Source: Humibacter sp. RRB41 (GTDB taxonomy: Bacteria; Actinomycetota; Actinomycetes; Actinomycetales; Microbacteriaceae). From it: DNA of 64,000 bases. This document shows, piece by piece, positions 44,101-51,728 of this stretch (positions are counted from its first letter, which is position 1; every line of letters begins with the position of its first letter). The stretch spans positions 62,001-126,000 of the forward strand of contig NZ_JAKWJQ010000007.1 of assembly GCF_022761015.1 (NCBI RefSeq), in the 5' to 3' direction. The notes beneath the pieces are model-generated. The model ran no database searches. It was not told the DNA's origin and saw nothing but the letters and a program-made list of their open reading frames with translations. The position numbers and the translations under genes are program-made.

Positions 44101-45103
44101 GGGACAGCTCACCGCCGGCGCCTTGATCGCCTTCCTGCTCTACATCGACATGTTCTTCTCTCCGATCCAGCAGCTCTCGCAGGTCTTCGATGCCTGGCAG
44201 CAGACGAGGGTCTCCGTCTCGCGTGTCTCGGGCCTGATGAAGCTCGAGACGCTCACACCGCAGCCCGAACATCCGGTCGCCGTCGGCGATCTGCGCGGAG
44301 ACGTCGCGATCGACGATGTGCACTTCGCGTATCCGAGCGCTCCCGTCACGACAGAACTCCGCGGACCGAAGGATGCCCGCGACCCCCGTTCGCGCGACGC
44401 GTTGGCCACGAAGCCGCCGGAGGCGCTCTCGGGAGTCGAGCTGAGCATCCGTCCGGGCGAGACCATCGCGCTGGTGGGGGAGACCGGTGCAGGCAAGTCC
44501 ACCGTGATGAAGCTGATCGCGCGGTTCTACGACCCCGATCGCGGCGCCGTGCTGGCAGACGGCACCGACCTGCGCTCGCTCGATCTCGGCGGCTTCCGGC
44601 GCGAGCTCGGCTACGTGCCGCAGGAGTCCTTCCTGTTCACCGGCACGATCGCCGACAACATCGCGTACGGCCGGCCGGATGCCCCCGACGCCGTCATCGA
44701 GGCCGCCGCCCGCTCCGTCGGCGCCCACGACATGATCGAGGCTCTGCCGTTCGGCTACGACACCGAGATCGCCGAGCGTGGCAAGTCACTCTCGTCGGGC
44801 CAGCGGCAGCTGATCGCACTGGCCAGGGCGGAGCTCGTCGATCCGGCGATTCTTCTGCTCGACGAGGCGACAAGCAACCTCGATCTCGCCACCGAGGCAC
44901 GCGTGACGGATGCCATGCACCGCCTCGCCCGCGACCGCACCACCATTCTCATCGCCCACCGGTTGCAGACGGCGATGGGAGCCCACCGCATCGTGATGCT
45001 CGACCACGGCCAGGTCATCGAGGTCGGCTCGCACGATGAGCTGCTCGAACTCGGCGGCGCCTACGCGGCGATGTGGCGGGCTTTCGAGATGGCGGCGGCG
45101 TAG
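41132..45103 (+). CDS. Fused full-length ABC exporter (TMD-NBD-TMD-NBD)
   Basis: 1323 residues: membrane domain 1 (~27-330), NBD1 (~350-590), linker (~595-720), membrane domain 2 (~725-1030), NBD2 (~1060-1320). NBD1: Walker A GSSGSGKST (387), signature LSGGQRQRIALARA, Walker B VLVLDDATSAID with Asp516 where the catalytic Glu is expected. NBD2: Walker A GETGAGKST (1116), signature LSSGQRQLIALARA, Walker B with Glu1245. So one ATP site is degenerate, as in heterodimeric multidrug exporters such as TM287/288; here both halves are one chain. Residues 609-661 are a translated palindromic repeat, with AGRVAST(P/R) in tandem. NBD2 also has a ~20-residue insert (RGPKDARDPRSRDALATKPP region) before Walker A. 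Confidence 0.92.
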   Translation: MSRTTATTAPEATSDAPSARQQGWLRRLGHYLWRHRKNVIISVVAAIIGSACQVATPLIARQIVDGVIVDKTASLLPWLSLLIVLALIAFGFSYLRRYRGGRVALDVQNDLRNDMHDKLQRLDSAALDTMPVGQLVARANSDSALVQGLLNFLPLVTGNVLMMVLSLVVMFVLSPLLALVSLAVVPALLVVSYRMRRRVFPATWDGQQKEGELAEIVDEDVGGVRVVKAFGQERRELERLTGTATTLYGSQMRAVRIQSKFQPLLEAIPALGQVGILALGGWLAMNGNITLGTFLAFSTYIAQLMAPARQLAGILTIGQQARAGLERIFQLLDLKPTIADAPDAVDLPARPGAIEFHGVTFGYQPHTTVLDDFSLTVNPGERVALVGSSGSGKSTVGRLLVRYYDPDSGRVTIGGQDVRDVRLGSLRQTVGMAFEDAFLFSESVHDNIAYGAPDATDDQIEAAARVAQAHGFIMDLPRGYDTVVGERGLSLSGGQRQRIALARAILRDPAVLVLDDATSAIDARTEQTIHDALRSVMEGRTVLLVAHRHSTLHLADRIVVLDHGRIVDQGTHDELIDRSDTYRALFGATDAARRGDIDALAPAAESPLAGRVASTPAGRVASTRAGRVASVEDARVSRPSPSAVPEPGLDTRPLRGRYSIGGSSSGKSHIAGAPGIGMGLGGGGGGMRGMSAGLAPTPDLLERVAALPPVRDVPTVDLDEESRHDSDFSLVKVLREFKRPLTLALVFVVIDALAGLLGPAVVKTGIDQGVTTGAGAVLFGASAIYLLITVADLFNGMAEAFVTGRVAQRIMLSLRIRIFAQLQRLSLDYYEREMAGRIMTRMTTDVDQFESLLQNGLLGALVAFVTFVGVGVALVIVDAPLGLAVLTIVIPLALATVWFRRRSSRLYDLSRERIAIVNAAFQESLSGVRESQAFTHEEATMRRFHGHGSAYLRSRVAAQRLVALYFPFVQFLSAIADVIVLGLGAALIVQGQLTAGALIAFLLYIDMFFSPIQQLSQVFDAWQQTRVSVSRVSGLMKLETLTPQPEHPVAVGDLRGDVAIDDVHFAYPSAPVTTELRGPKDARDPRSRDALATKPPEALSGVELSIRPGETIALVGETGAGKSTVMKLIARFYDPDRGAVLADGTDLRSLDLGGFRRELGYVPQESFLFTGTIADNIAYGRPDAPDAVIEAAARSVGAHDMIEALPFGYDTEIAERGKSLSSGQRQLIALARAELVDPAILLLDEATSNLDLATEARVTDAMHRLARDRTTILIAHRLQTAMGAHRIVMLDHGQVIEVGSHDELLELGGAYAAMWRAFEMAAA
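42957..43114. repeat. Palindromic repeat B inside the fused ABC exporter gene
   Basis: The left arm GGTCGAGTAGCGAGCAC is present three times with a 24-base period (starting 42957, 42981 and 43005), then CGTATCGAGACC, then GGGTCTCGATACGCGTCC and CGCTACTCGATC as right arm. All in frame without stop; 24 bases equal eight codons, so copy number changes keep the frame. It encodes the linker between the two ABC halves. Confidence 0.92.
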
Positions 45104-45122
45104 TCACCGACCGATCGTCTGC

Positions 45123-46364
45123 TCAGGTCTTGGCATCCTGCCGCGGTATGAAGATCTGCTTGATGATCAGCAGGATCGACGCGGTGACGGGAATCGCGAC
45201 GAGTGCGCCGAGCAGACCCAGAAGGGTTCCGCCGACCAGCGCGCCGATGATCACGAGGGATCCGGGCACCGAGATGGCTCGGTTCATCACACGCGGCGTG
45301 AGCACGTATGCCTCGATCTGCATATAGATCAGGTAGATGATCGCGAAGACGAGTGCGCTGAGGGGGCTGCTGAACAACGCGATGATGGTTCCGATGAACC
45401 AGAACAGCACGGAGCCCACCAGGGGGATGAGCGTGATGCAGAACGCCACCACGGCCATCAGCAAGGGGAACGGCAAACCGAGGAAGAGGTAGAGGAAGAA
45501 CGCCACCAGCGAGTTGAAGAAGGCGAGCACGACCATGCCGCCGAGGTAGCCGCCGATACCGGATGAGATCTGCTCGATCATCGATGAGACCGTTCGACGG
45601 CTGCGTGCGGGCGCCAGACGCGTGAACGCGGTCTTGATAGCCGGCAGCGACGCGAGGAAGTAGAGGCTGAGCACGAGCACGATGATGATGCCGGAAATGG
45701 TCGTGCCGACCGTGATTCCCACCTTGACCACGCCGCCCCCGATGGCCGCGATGTTCGCCGGATTCGAGAGGAACTTCTGGACTTGATCGGTGATGGATGT
45801 CACCTGGTCGCCGAAGTTCGCGTGCAGCCAGTCGTAGAAGTCCGAGTTCTCGAAGTGCGTGATCGTCGTAGGAATGCTCTGCACGAATTGCGAGATCTGG
45901 CTCACCATGGTCGGCACGACCAACCAGAGCACTCCGACCAGGATGATGGCGAACACCGTGTAGACGATGACGATGCCCCAGGCGCGCTTCACACTGTGGC
46001 GTTCGAGCGTTTTCACCACGGGGTCGAGTCCAAGGGCCGCAAAGAGCGCGAACACGATGTAGATGATGATCGTCGACAGGTTCGAGAAGGCAACGCCGAC
46101 AACGAAGGCGGCGAGCCCTCCGAGTGTCATCAGGAATCCGAGCGCGAACGGGCTGTTGAGGTTCGCCCAGAATGTGCGCGACGGAACCGGCTCGTGGGCG
46201 CGAAGCGCGGCAGCGTCGGCCTCGGAGAGCTGTGCCGCGCTGTCCGCGTGCGCGGCATCCGCAGCCGCATCGACAGCCGGCGTACCCGTCGTGGTGGCGT
46301 CTTCGATGGGCGAGGGCGCCGAGGATTCGGGTTCGGAACCCGTCGTGCCGGAGGCATCCGTCAT
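45123..46364 (-). CDS. AI-2E family (PerM/YdiK-type) membrane transporter
   Basis: 413 residues. ~65 polar Ala/Asp/Glu-rich residues, then eight helices with the family's large loop between helices 3 and 4 (SQFVQSIPTTITHFENSDFYDWLHANFGDQ). GLPFPLLMAVVAFCITLIPLVGSVLFWFIGTIIAL and LVGGTLLGLLGALVAIPVTASI are the conserved motifs. Members export AI-2 or act as Na+/H+ antiporters; substrate here unknown. Convergent with the ABC exporter (19 bases apart). Confidence 0.9.
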   Translation of the reverse strand: MTDASGTTGSEPESSAPSPIEDATTTGTPAVDAAADAAHADSAAQLSEADAAALRAHEPVPSRTFWANLNSPFALGFLMTLGGLAAFVVGVAFSNLSTIIIYIVFALFAALGLDPVVKTLERHSVKRAWGIVIVYTVFAIILVGVLWLVVPTMVSQISQFVQSIPTTITHFENSDFYDWLHANFGDQVTSITDQVQKFLSNPANIAAIGGGVVKVGITVGTTISGIIIVLVLSLYFLASLPAIKTAFTRLAPARSRRTVSSMIEQISSGIGGYLGGMVVLAFFNSLVAFFLYLFLGLPFPLLMAVVAFCITLIPLVGSVLFWFIGTIIALFSSPLSALVFAIIYLIYMQIEAYVLTPRVMNRAISVPGSLVIIGALVGGTLLGLLGALVAIPVTASILLIIKQIFIPRQDAKT

Positions 46365-46462
46365 GGCTCACACACTAGATGAGCGCGTGCGCCCGCCGCA
46401 TGATCGGCGCGGCACGAGTGGGCGAAACGGTCAACGCTCGGGGCACGGCCGCCGCCGTCGAG

Positions 46463-47314
46463 TCAACCCAGCCGCTCGAGCTCCTCGGTCGTGAGCTCGA
46501 TGTCCACAGCTGTCACGGAATCGAGGATGCTCTCCGGCCGAGATGCGCCGGGGATCGGGATGACGTGCGGCCCCTTCGCGAGCTCCCACGCGAGCGCGAT
46601 CACCTGCGGGCTCACGGCACGAGCATCCGCGACCTCTTGGAACGCCTCGAATCCCCGACCGCTCCCGGAGCGGCCGATACCGCCGAGCGGGCTCCACGGC
46701 AGGAACGCGACACCGATCTCTGCGCAGAGCTCGAGCTCGGGTTCGCTCGACCGAAAGCGCGGCGAGTACTGGTTCTGCACGGAGACCAGGCGACCCCCGA
46801 GCACGTGCTGGGCGATGCGGATCTGTTCCGGAGTCGCATTGGAGACACCGGCCATCTCGATCACACCGTCGTCGAGCAGGTCGCGCAGCGCCGTGACCGA
46901 CTCCTCGTAGGGAACGGCAGGGTCCGGCCGGTGGAATTGATACAGGCCGATCTTCTCCACGCCGAGCCGCCGGCGCGAGTCTTCGGCCGCACCGCGGATG
47001 TAGTCGGGGTTGCCGTTGACGATCCACGTTCCGTCACCGGGCCGGATGTGGCCGCCCTTCGTGGCGACCAGCACGTCGGAGGTGTCACCGTCGTACTCGC
47101 GCAAGGCTCTGGCGATGAGTGCTTCGTTGTGTCCGACCTCGTCGGCGTGCACGTGGTAGGCGTTCGCCGTATCGATCAGTGTCACTCCGGCATCGAGCGC
47201 GGCGTGGATGGCGGAGATCGACCGCTTCTCGTCTGGGCGTCCTTCGATCGACATCGGCATGCCGCCGAGTCCGATCGCGCTGACCTTCCTCGTTCCGATC
47301 GTGCGCTGCTGCAT
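46463..47314 (-). CDS. Aldo/keto reductase
   Basis: 283 residues. Catalytic Asp and Tyr in LIDTANAYHVHADEVGHNE, Lys in VATKGGH, His in LYQFHRPDP. MAGVSNATPEQ, NQYSPRFR, PWSPLGGIGRSG and IPIPGASRPESI are the cofactor-binding loops. NADPH-dependent reductase of unknown substrate. Its ATG overlaps the stop of the upstream MarR gene by one base (TGATG), implying joint expression. Confidence 0.9.
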   Translation of the reverse strand: MQQRTIGTRKVSAIGLGGMPMSIEGRPDEKRSISAIHAALDAGVTLIDTANAYHVHADEVGHNEALIARALREYDGDTSDVLVATKGGHIRPGDGTWIVNGNPDYIRGAAEDSRRRLGVEKIGLYQFHRPDPAVPYEESVTALRDLLDDGVIEMAGVSNATPEQIRIAQHVLGGRLVSVQNQYSPRFRSSEPELELCAEIGVAFLPWSPLGGIGRSGSGRGFEAFQEVADARAVSPQVIALAWELAKGPHVIPIPGASRPESILDSVTAVDIELTTEELERLG

Positions 47315-47811
47315 CAGTGCTTCCCTTCCGTGTGCTTCACGCCTGCGGCCTGCTTGGTGGCAGTTCCGGCACGCCCCTCGACGGAAAGTCGCAGCTTCTC
47401 GGTGAGGGACTGGAGCTGCTCGAGTTCTTCCGCGCTGAGCGCGCTGCCGACGTGGTCGATGATCGACCGTCCGTGCTGCACGGCGCATCGCCGGTAGAGC
47501 GCGTAGCCAGACTCGGTGAGACGCACGAGCGAGCCGCGCGCATCATCCGGTTCAGGGCATTTGGCGACGAGCCCTCGGTCTACGAGCCGGTCGACGAGCC
47601 TGCTCACGCTCGGCTGTGTCAGCAGAACCTGCGTGCGAAGATCACGCATGCGGATGCTGTGATCCGGCTGCTTCGAGATGGTGAAGAGCACGTCGTACTC
47701 GGTGAGGCTGAGGTCGGCGTCGCGGGGGAACTCGGCGCTGAGGGCTCGCATGACTGTCACTTGGGTGCGGAACAGCGACTCCCAGGCGCTGATCGCGGAC
47801 TTCTTGGCCAC
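47314..47811 (-). CDS. MarR-family transcriptional regulator
   Basis: 165 residues from GTG 47811 with AAGGGAG upstream; the frame is open further back but without a site. LTEYDVLFTISKQPDHSIRMRDLRTQVLLTQPSVSRLVDRLVDRGLVAKCPEPDDARGSLVRLTESG is the winged helix (~35-100). Coupled to the aldo/keto reductase gene, which it may regulate in response to a toxic aldehyde or phenolic. Confidence 0.88.
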   Translation of the reverse strand: MAKKSAISAWESLFRTQVTVMRALSAEFPRDADLSLTEYDVLFTISKQPDHSIRMRDLRTQVLLTQPSVSRLVDRLVDRGLVAKCPEPDDARGSLVRLTESGYALYRRCAVQHGRSIIDHVGSALSAEELEQLQSLTEKLRLSVEGRAGTATKQAAGVKHTEGKH

Positions 47812-47956
47812 AGTCGCTCCCTTCGATGCGCTGGGGAATGTCCCACTCCAGCGTAGGGGTGCGCGTCGATCGATGGGCGCGGCATCCCCGTCGATGCGCG
47901 CCCCATCGAGCACGATCGAACGACTCGCCCCCGCTGCGAGCGGCTAGCCTCGAGAC

Positions 47957-48094
47957 ATGGAAGATCTTCACCCCACGTACCCCGCCCGCACCGGCGCAGC
48001 CGGCGTCTGGATCTGGACCGCAACGGCCCTCGCCGTGATCGCGGCGGCCGGTTTCGTCGTCACGCTCGTGGTCAACGGCGGCTCGGCGGGCTGA
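47957..48094 (+). CDS. Small single-span membrane protein
   Basis: 45 residues starting MEDLHPTYPARTGAAGVW. A hydrophilic head is followed by one helix (TATALAVIAAAGFVVTLVV, residues ~21-39) and a short NGGSAG tail. No ribosome site; TAGCCT (47944-47949) eight bases before the ATG suggests a leaderless message. Codon third positions are G/C-rich, consistent with real coding. Divergent from the MarR gene. No family recognised. Confidence 0.5.
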   Translation: MEDLHPTYPARTGAAGVWIWTATALAVIAAAGFVVTLVVNGGSAG

Positions 48095-48144
48095 CGTTCC
48101 GGCGGCCTCGACTTGCAAGCAGTAAGGTCCCGGCAGACAGAACA

Positions 48145-48297
48145 AGGGCCGGTCGTAGAGGCTTACGACCGACCCTCTCCCTTGCACCAAGAGTGTCCTG
48201 CAATCACATTCCGCACCGGCCGCCACAGCAAACAACCGGTGCTCTTGCACTCTATAACGAACAGGTAACGGGGCGCTAGTTATCTGTTCGTTATTTT
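48145..48297 (+). ncRNA. Candidate structured small RNA
   Basis: Four consecutive hairpins in a 251-base gap: 48145-48157/48164-48176 (12 of 13 pairs, loop GAGGCT), 48182-48186/48199-48203 (TTGCA/TGCAA), 48213-48219/48236-48242 (GCACCGG/CCGGTGC) and the terminator stem 48254-48294 followed by TTTT. The T-run fixes the plus strand. Not recognised as a known RNA family; it could also be a leader of the downstream peptidase gene, though the terminator argues for a separate short transcript. The start is uncertain and may lie near 48127. Confidence 0.45.
48254..48297 (+). terminator. Strong rho-independent terminator
   Basis: 16-pair stem (48254-48269 with 48279-48294, one G-U pair) around the loop GGGGCGCTA, then TTTT. 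The arms begin ATAACGAACAG and end CTGTTCGTTAT. The stem could also serve as a palindromic operator for the S9 peptidase gene 49 bases downstream. Confidence 0.75.
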
Positions 48298-48345
48298 CTG
48301 ATGGGTTTGCTGTGCCGACTCCGCCGGCGGCCTAGCGTGGAGGGC

Positions 48346-50466
48346 ATGTCGACGACTCCCTTCCACTCACTCGAGGACTACATCGCCCTGCCCCGCATCG
48401 AGGGCCTCGCCCTTTCGCCCGATGGTCGGCACGCGGTGTTGACCGTTGCGACGCTGAAGAAGGACGGCACCGGGTACGAACGGGCACTCTGGCAGGTGTC
48501 GACTGACGGTTCGGAGGGCGCGCGACGTCTCACTCGTTCTGCCAAGGGGGAGGCATCCGCGGCGTTCACCTCCTCGGGCGACCTGCTGTTCGTCTCGGCG
48601 CGTCCGGATGCCGGAGCGGACGCAGACGACGAGAACGGACAGCTCTGGGTGCTTCCTGCCGAGGGTGGCGAGGCCAGGCCGGTGACCAGGTTGGCCGGCG
48701 GTGCCGGCGGTCTGGCCGCGGTGGCGGAAGCATCCGATCGCGTGGTGATCGGCGCCGGCATACTGCCAGGTGCCGCCACGCTCGAGGATGACGCCCGGCT
48801 GCGGTCGGATCGCTCGAAGCACAAGGTGTCCGCGATCCTGCATGAGTCGTATCCTGTGCGGTTCTGGGACCACGACCTCGGCCCCGACGAGCCGCACCTT
48901 CTCGCGATCGGCCTCGACGCTCTGACCGAGCCCGTCGGTGCGGCGGCGGCCGATGCCGGAACGGATGACGCGGCCCAAGCCGCGCAATCGGCATCCGACT
49001 CCGACGCTCCCGCGCCGTATCCGTCATGGATGCCACGTCCCCTCGACCTGACGCCCGCTCCGGCGTCGCGACTCGACGACGCAGGGGTCGCCGTCACTCC
49101 GGACGGCGTGACGGTCGTCGCCTCCCTCCCTGTGCCTCACCGGAACGACGAGCGCTTCCGGCTGGTGGCCATCGATGTCCCATCCGGGACGCAGACCGTG
49201 CTGCTGGACGAGCCAGGGGTCGATTTCGAGTCGCCGACGATTTCGCACGACGGATCGCAGGTGGCATTCGTGCGCACGGTGCGCAGTACGCCGGCCGGAC
49301 CGGAACAGCAGGAGCTGTGGGTCTTCTCGCTCGCCGCAGACGTGGCGTCATCCGACGCCCACCGTGTCGTCGACTGGGACCGCTGGCCGACGAGCCTCGT
49401 GTTCGACGCCGACGATCGCGCGCTGATCGTGACCGCCGATCAGGATGGCCGCGGCCCGATCTTCCGGGTGCCTCTGGAGGGCGGGCAGCCGCAACAGCTC
49501 ACGCACGACGACTTCACCTATGCCGACGTGCACGTCGACCGTGCCCGCGGTGGTCTTGTCGCTCTGCGCTCGTCGTGGATGGTTCCGCCGCACCCCGTGC
49601 GCATCACGTCGGACGGAGCGATCACAGAGCTCGAGGTGCCGGGTGGACTACCCACGGTGCCGGCGACGATGACAGAGGTGGAGACCACTGCCGAGGACAG
49701 CGCGCGGGTGCGCGGCTGGCTGCTCACGCCAGATGGGGCGTCATCCGACTCCCCTGCGCCGTTGCTTCTGTGGATCCACGGCGGCCCGCTGAACAGCTGG
49801 AACGCGTGGAGCTGGCGGTGGAATCCGCAGCTGGCGGTCGCCAGGGGCTACGCCGTGCTGTTGTCCGATCCTGCCCTCTCGACCGGCTACGGGCTCGACT
49901 TCATCGCGCGCGGCTGGAACAACTGGGGCGGCGCTCCCTATACCGACCTGATGGCGATCACGGATGCCGTCGCTGCCCGCCCCGAGATCGACGACACCCG
50001 CACTGCCGCGATGGGCGGATCGTTCGGCGGCTACATGGCGAACTGGGTGGCTGGCCACACCGACCGTTTCCGCGCGATCGTCACGCACGCGAGCCTGTGG
50101 TCGCTCGATCAATTCATCCCCACGACGGATCTCTCCCCGTACTGGAATGACATCTTCACGAAGGAAGGTCTCGTCGCGAACTCGCCGCATCGGTTCATCG
50201 ACGACATTCGCACCCCGATGCTCGTCGTGCACGGCGACAACGACTACCGGGTGCCGATCGGTGAGGGGCTGCGACTGTGGTCGGAACTGAACGAGCGCTT
50301 CGCTGCGGAGGACGGCTCGATCGACCATCGCTTCCTGTACTTCCCCGATGAGAACCACTGGGTTCTCAAGCCGCAGCATGCCGTGATCTGGTACGAGACG
50401 GTGTTCGCATTCCTCGCCCAGCACGTGCTCGGCGAGGAATGGGCGAGGCCGGCCCGCCTCGGCTGA
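48346..50466 (+). CDS. S9-family peptidase (acylaminoacyl-/dipeptidyl-peptidase type)
   Basis: 706 residues from ATG 48346 with GGAGG upstream. Residues ~1-430 form a seven-bladed propeller-like domain (repeated LSPDGRHAVL, TSSGDLLFVS, SHDGSQVAFVR); residues ~440-700 are the alpha/beta hydrolase with Ser559 (GGSFGGYM), Asp633 (HGDNDYRVP) and His671 (DENHW). No signal peptide, so probably cytoplasmic, cutting short peptides. An Ala/Asp-rich insert lies near residues 205-225. Monocistronic. Confidence 0.92.
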   Translation: MSTTPFHSLEDYIALPRIEGLALSPDGRHAVLTVATLKKDGTGYERALWQVSTDGSEGARRLTRSAKGEASAAFTSSGDLLFVSARPDAGADADDENGQLWVLPAEGGEARPVTRLAGGAGGLAAVAEASDRVVIGAGILPGAATLEDDARLRSDRSKHKVSAILHESYPVRFWDHDLGPDEPHLLAIGLDALTEPVGAAAADAGTDDAAQAAQSASDSDAPAPYPSWMPRPLDLTPAPASRLDDAGVAVTPDGVTVVASLPVPHRNDERFRLVAIDVPSGTQTVLLDEPGVDFESPTISHDGSQVAFVRTVRSTPAGPEQQELWVFSLAADVASSDAHRVVDWDRWPTSLVFDADDRALIVTADQDGRGPIFRVPLEGGQPQQLTHDDFTYADVHVDRARGGLVALRSSWMVPPHPVRITSDGAITELEVPGGLPTVPATMTEVETTAEDSARVRGWLLTPDGASSDSPAPLLLWIHGGPLNSWNAWSWRWNPQLAVARGYAVLLSDPALSTGYGLDFIARGWNNWGGAPYTDLMAITDAVAARPEIDDTRTAAMGGSFGGYMANWVAGHTDRFRAIVTHASLWSLDQFIPTTDLSPYWNDIFTKEGLVANSPHRFIDDIRTPMLVVHGDNDYRVPIGEGLRLWSELNERFAAEDGSIDHRFLYFPDENHWVLKPQHAVIWYETVFAFLAQHVLGEEWARPARLG

Positions 50467-50516
50467 GAGGCTCGCACGCCATCGCCACTTGACGCTCGAC
50501 GCCGATCCCGCAACAC

Positions 50517-50532
50517 TAAACCAAATGGTAAA
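50517..50532. promoter_or_regulatory. Putative ArsR operator over the start codon
   Basis: TAAACCAAATGGTAAA contains the palindrome ACCA-AA-TGGT (50520-50529) and includes the ATG of the ArsR gene. ArsR regulators paired with SRPBCC proteins often control their own start in this way. Confidence 0.5.
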
Positions 50533-50851
50533 GCATGAGTCGAGCCTGTCGAGCATCTACGGGGCGCTTGCGGATTCCACGCGCCGACGTATCCTGCACG
50601 ATCTGCGCACGGGCGAACGCACCGTCAGCGAACTGCGCTCGCCGCACGACATGACGCTCGCCGCCATGGGCAAGCACGTCGCGGTACTGGAAGCCGCCGG
50701 GCTCATCCGAACGACCAAGCGAGGACGGGTCCGATCGTGCGCCCTCGTGCCGGGAGCTCTGAGTGCCGCCCAGTCCTGGATCGACGAGCAGAGCCGGTTC
50801 TGGAACGAACGGCTCGACTCACTCGTGTCCCACCTCGAAGGAGAAGCATGA
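50525..50851 (+). CDS. ArsR-family transcriptional regulator
   Basis: 108 residues from ATG 50525. Winged helix SIYGALADSTRRRILHDLRTGERTVSELRSPHDMTLAAMGKHVAVLEAAGLIRTTKRGRVRSCALVP. It lacks the metal-binding ELCVCDL box, and the next gene is an SRPBCC protein overlapping by ATGA; this pair forms a recognised ArsR-AHSA1 group whose ligands are mostly unknown organic compounds. RRRIL is the family helix 2 pattern. Confidence 0.88.
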   Translation: MVKHESSLSSIYGALADSTRRRILHDLRTGERTVSELRSPHDMTLAAMGKHVAVLEAAGLIRTTKRGRVRSCALVPGALSAAQSWIDEQSRFWNERLDSLVSHLEGEA

Positions 50852-51252
50852 CCGCGATCGAGATCCATCGAGACCTGCCGGCGGACATCGGCACCGTGTG
50901 GCGATCCTGGACGGATGCCGACCTACTCGCGTCGTGGTTCTGGCCGCCGAAGTTCGGCACGATGTGTTCCGTCGACCTCAGGGTCGGAGGCCGGTTCCGC
51001 ATCGATGCCCCGAGTGCGCGGTTGAGCGTGCTCGGCGAGTACGTCGTCGTCGAGGAACCGACTGTGCTCGCCTTCACCTGGCAATGGGACGGGGAAGGCG
51101 AGGAGACGCTCGTCACCCTCACCTTCACGCCGACGGATGCCGGCACACGCCTCGAGCTGGTGCACGAGCGCTTCGCGGACGAGCAGGCGCGCGCCGACCA
51201 CGAGCAGGGCTGGAACGACTGCCTCGATCGGCTCCCCGGCTTCCTCGGCTGA
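50848..51252 (+). CDS. SRPBCC/AHSA1 domain protein
   Basis: 134 residues. IHRDLPADIGTVWRSWTDADLLASWFWPP at the start, then GGRFRID, GEYVVVEEPTVLAFTWQW, TLTFTPTDAGTRLELVHERF, and GWNDCLDRL at the C-terminal helix are those of the Aha1-like START fold, a hydrophobic-ligand cup. Partner of the ArsR gene; possibly its ligand sensor or a detoxifier. Ends 10 bases from the convergent DoxX gene. Confidence 0.9.
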   Translation: MTAIEIHRDLPADIGTVWRSWTDADLLASWFWPPKFGTMCSVDLRVGGRFRIDAPSARLSVLGEYVVVEEPTVLAFTWQWDGEGEETLVTLTFTPTDAGTRLELVHERFADEQARADHEQGWNDCLDRLPGFLG

Positions 51253-51262
51253 GTCGTTCGGC

Positions 51263-51622
51263 TCAGAGGACGATGAACCCGATCGCCGCGCTGACGACCG
51301 AGATGACGCCGAGCACGAGCGACGGTGCGAACGATTCCTTGCGGCGGGCGTGCACGACGATGGCACCGATCATCACCACAACGAGGCAGACCGCTGCGAT
51401 CGGGGCGAGGATGACCGCGATGCCAGTGAACAGCGGGAGTGTGAGACCGAAGGCTCCGATGATCTCGGCTGTGCCGATCAGCTTGACCGACGGTGCTCGG
51501 AAGTCCTCGACCCATCCCATCATTCCCGCGAGACGCGTTTTCGGCTGCGACACCTTCGCGATCCCGGATGCGAGGAAAGCGAGCGCGAGAACGATGTTGA
51601 TGATCCAGAGTGCAATGGTCAT
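51263..51622 (-). CDS. DoxX-like membrane protein
   Basis: 119 residues from ATG 51622, with AAGGA nine bases upstream; ATG 51640 is possible but has no site. Four helices: LWIINIVLALAFLASGIAKV, KLIGTAEIIGAFGLTLPLF, ILAPIAAVCLVVVMIGAIV, and LVLGVISVVSAAIGFIVL. The SGIAKV and GWVEDFRAPSVKLIGTAEI motifs mark the DoxX family. Divergent from an HxlR regulator, a common pairing. Confidence 0.88.
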   Translation of the reverse strand: MTIALWIINIVLALAFLASGIAKVSQPKTRLAGMMGWVEDFRAPSVKLIGTAEIIGAFGLTLPLFTGIAVILAPIAAVCLVVVMIGAIVVHARRKESFAPSLVLGVISVVSAAIGFIVL

Positions 51623-51642
51623 GGGGGCCGATTCCTTCATGG

Positions 51643-51655
51643 TTACGATCAGTAA
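51643..51655. promoter_or_regulatory. Putative HxlR operator
   Basis: TTAC-GATCA-GTAA, a short palindrome in the 106-base divergent gap, 21 bases from the DoxX start; a second GTAA follows at 51656-51659. Binding by the adjacent HxlR protein is inferred from position. Confidence 0.4.
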
Positions 51656-51728
51656 GTAATGCCATGATGCTTTGCCGAAGCGCCGAGTGCAAAAGGCACA
51701 CCGACGTAACCGGCCGAGGGGAGACGTC

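Noticed and set aside
48301-48345. ATG 48301 as start of the S9 peptidase
   Set aside because: It directly follows the terminator stem and has no ribosome site; ATG 48346 has GGAGG and begins the conserved sequence.
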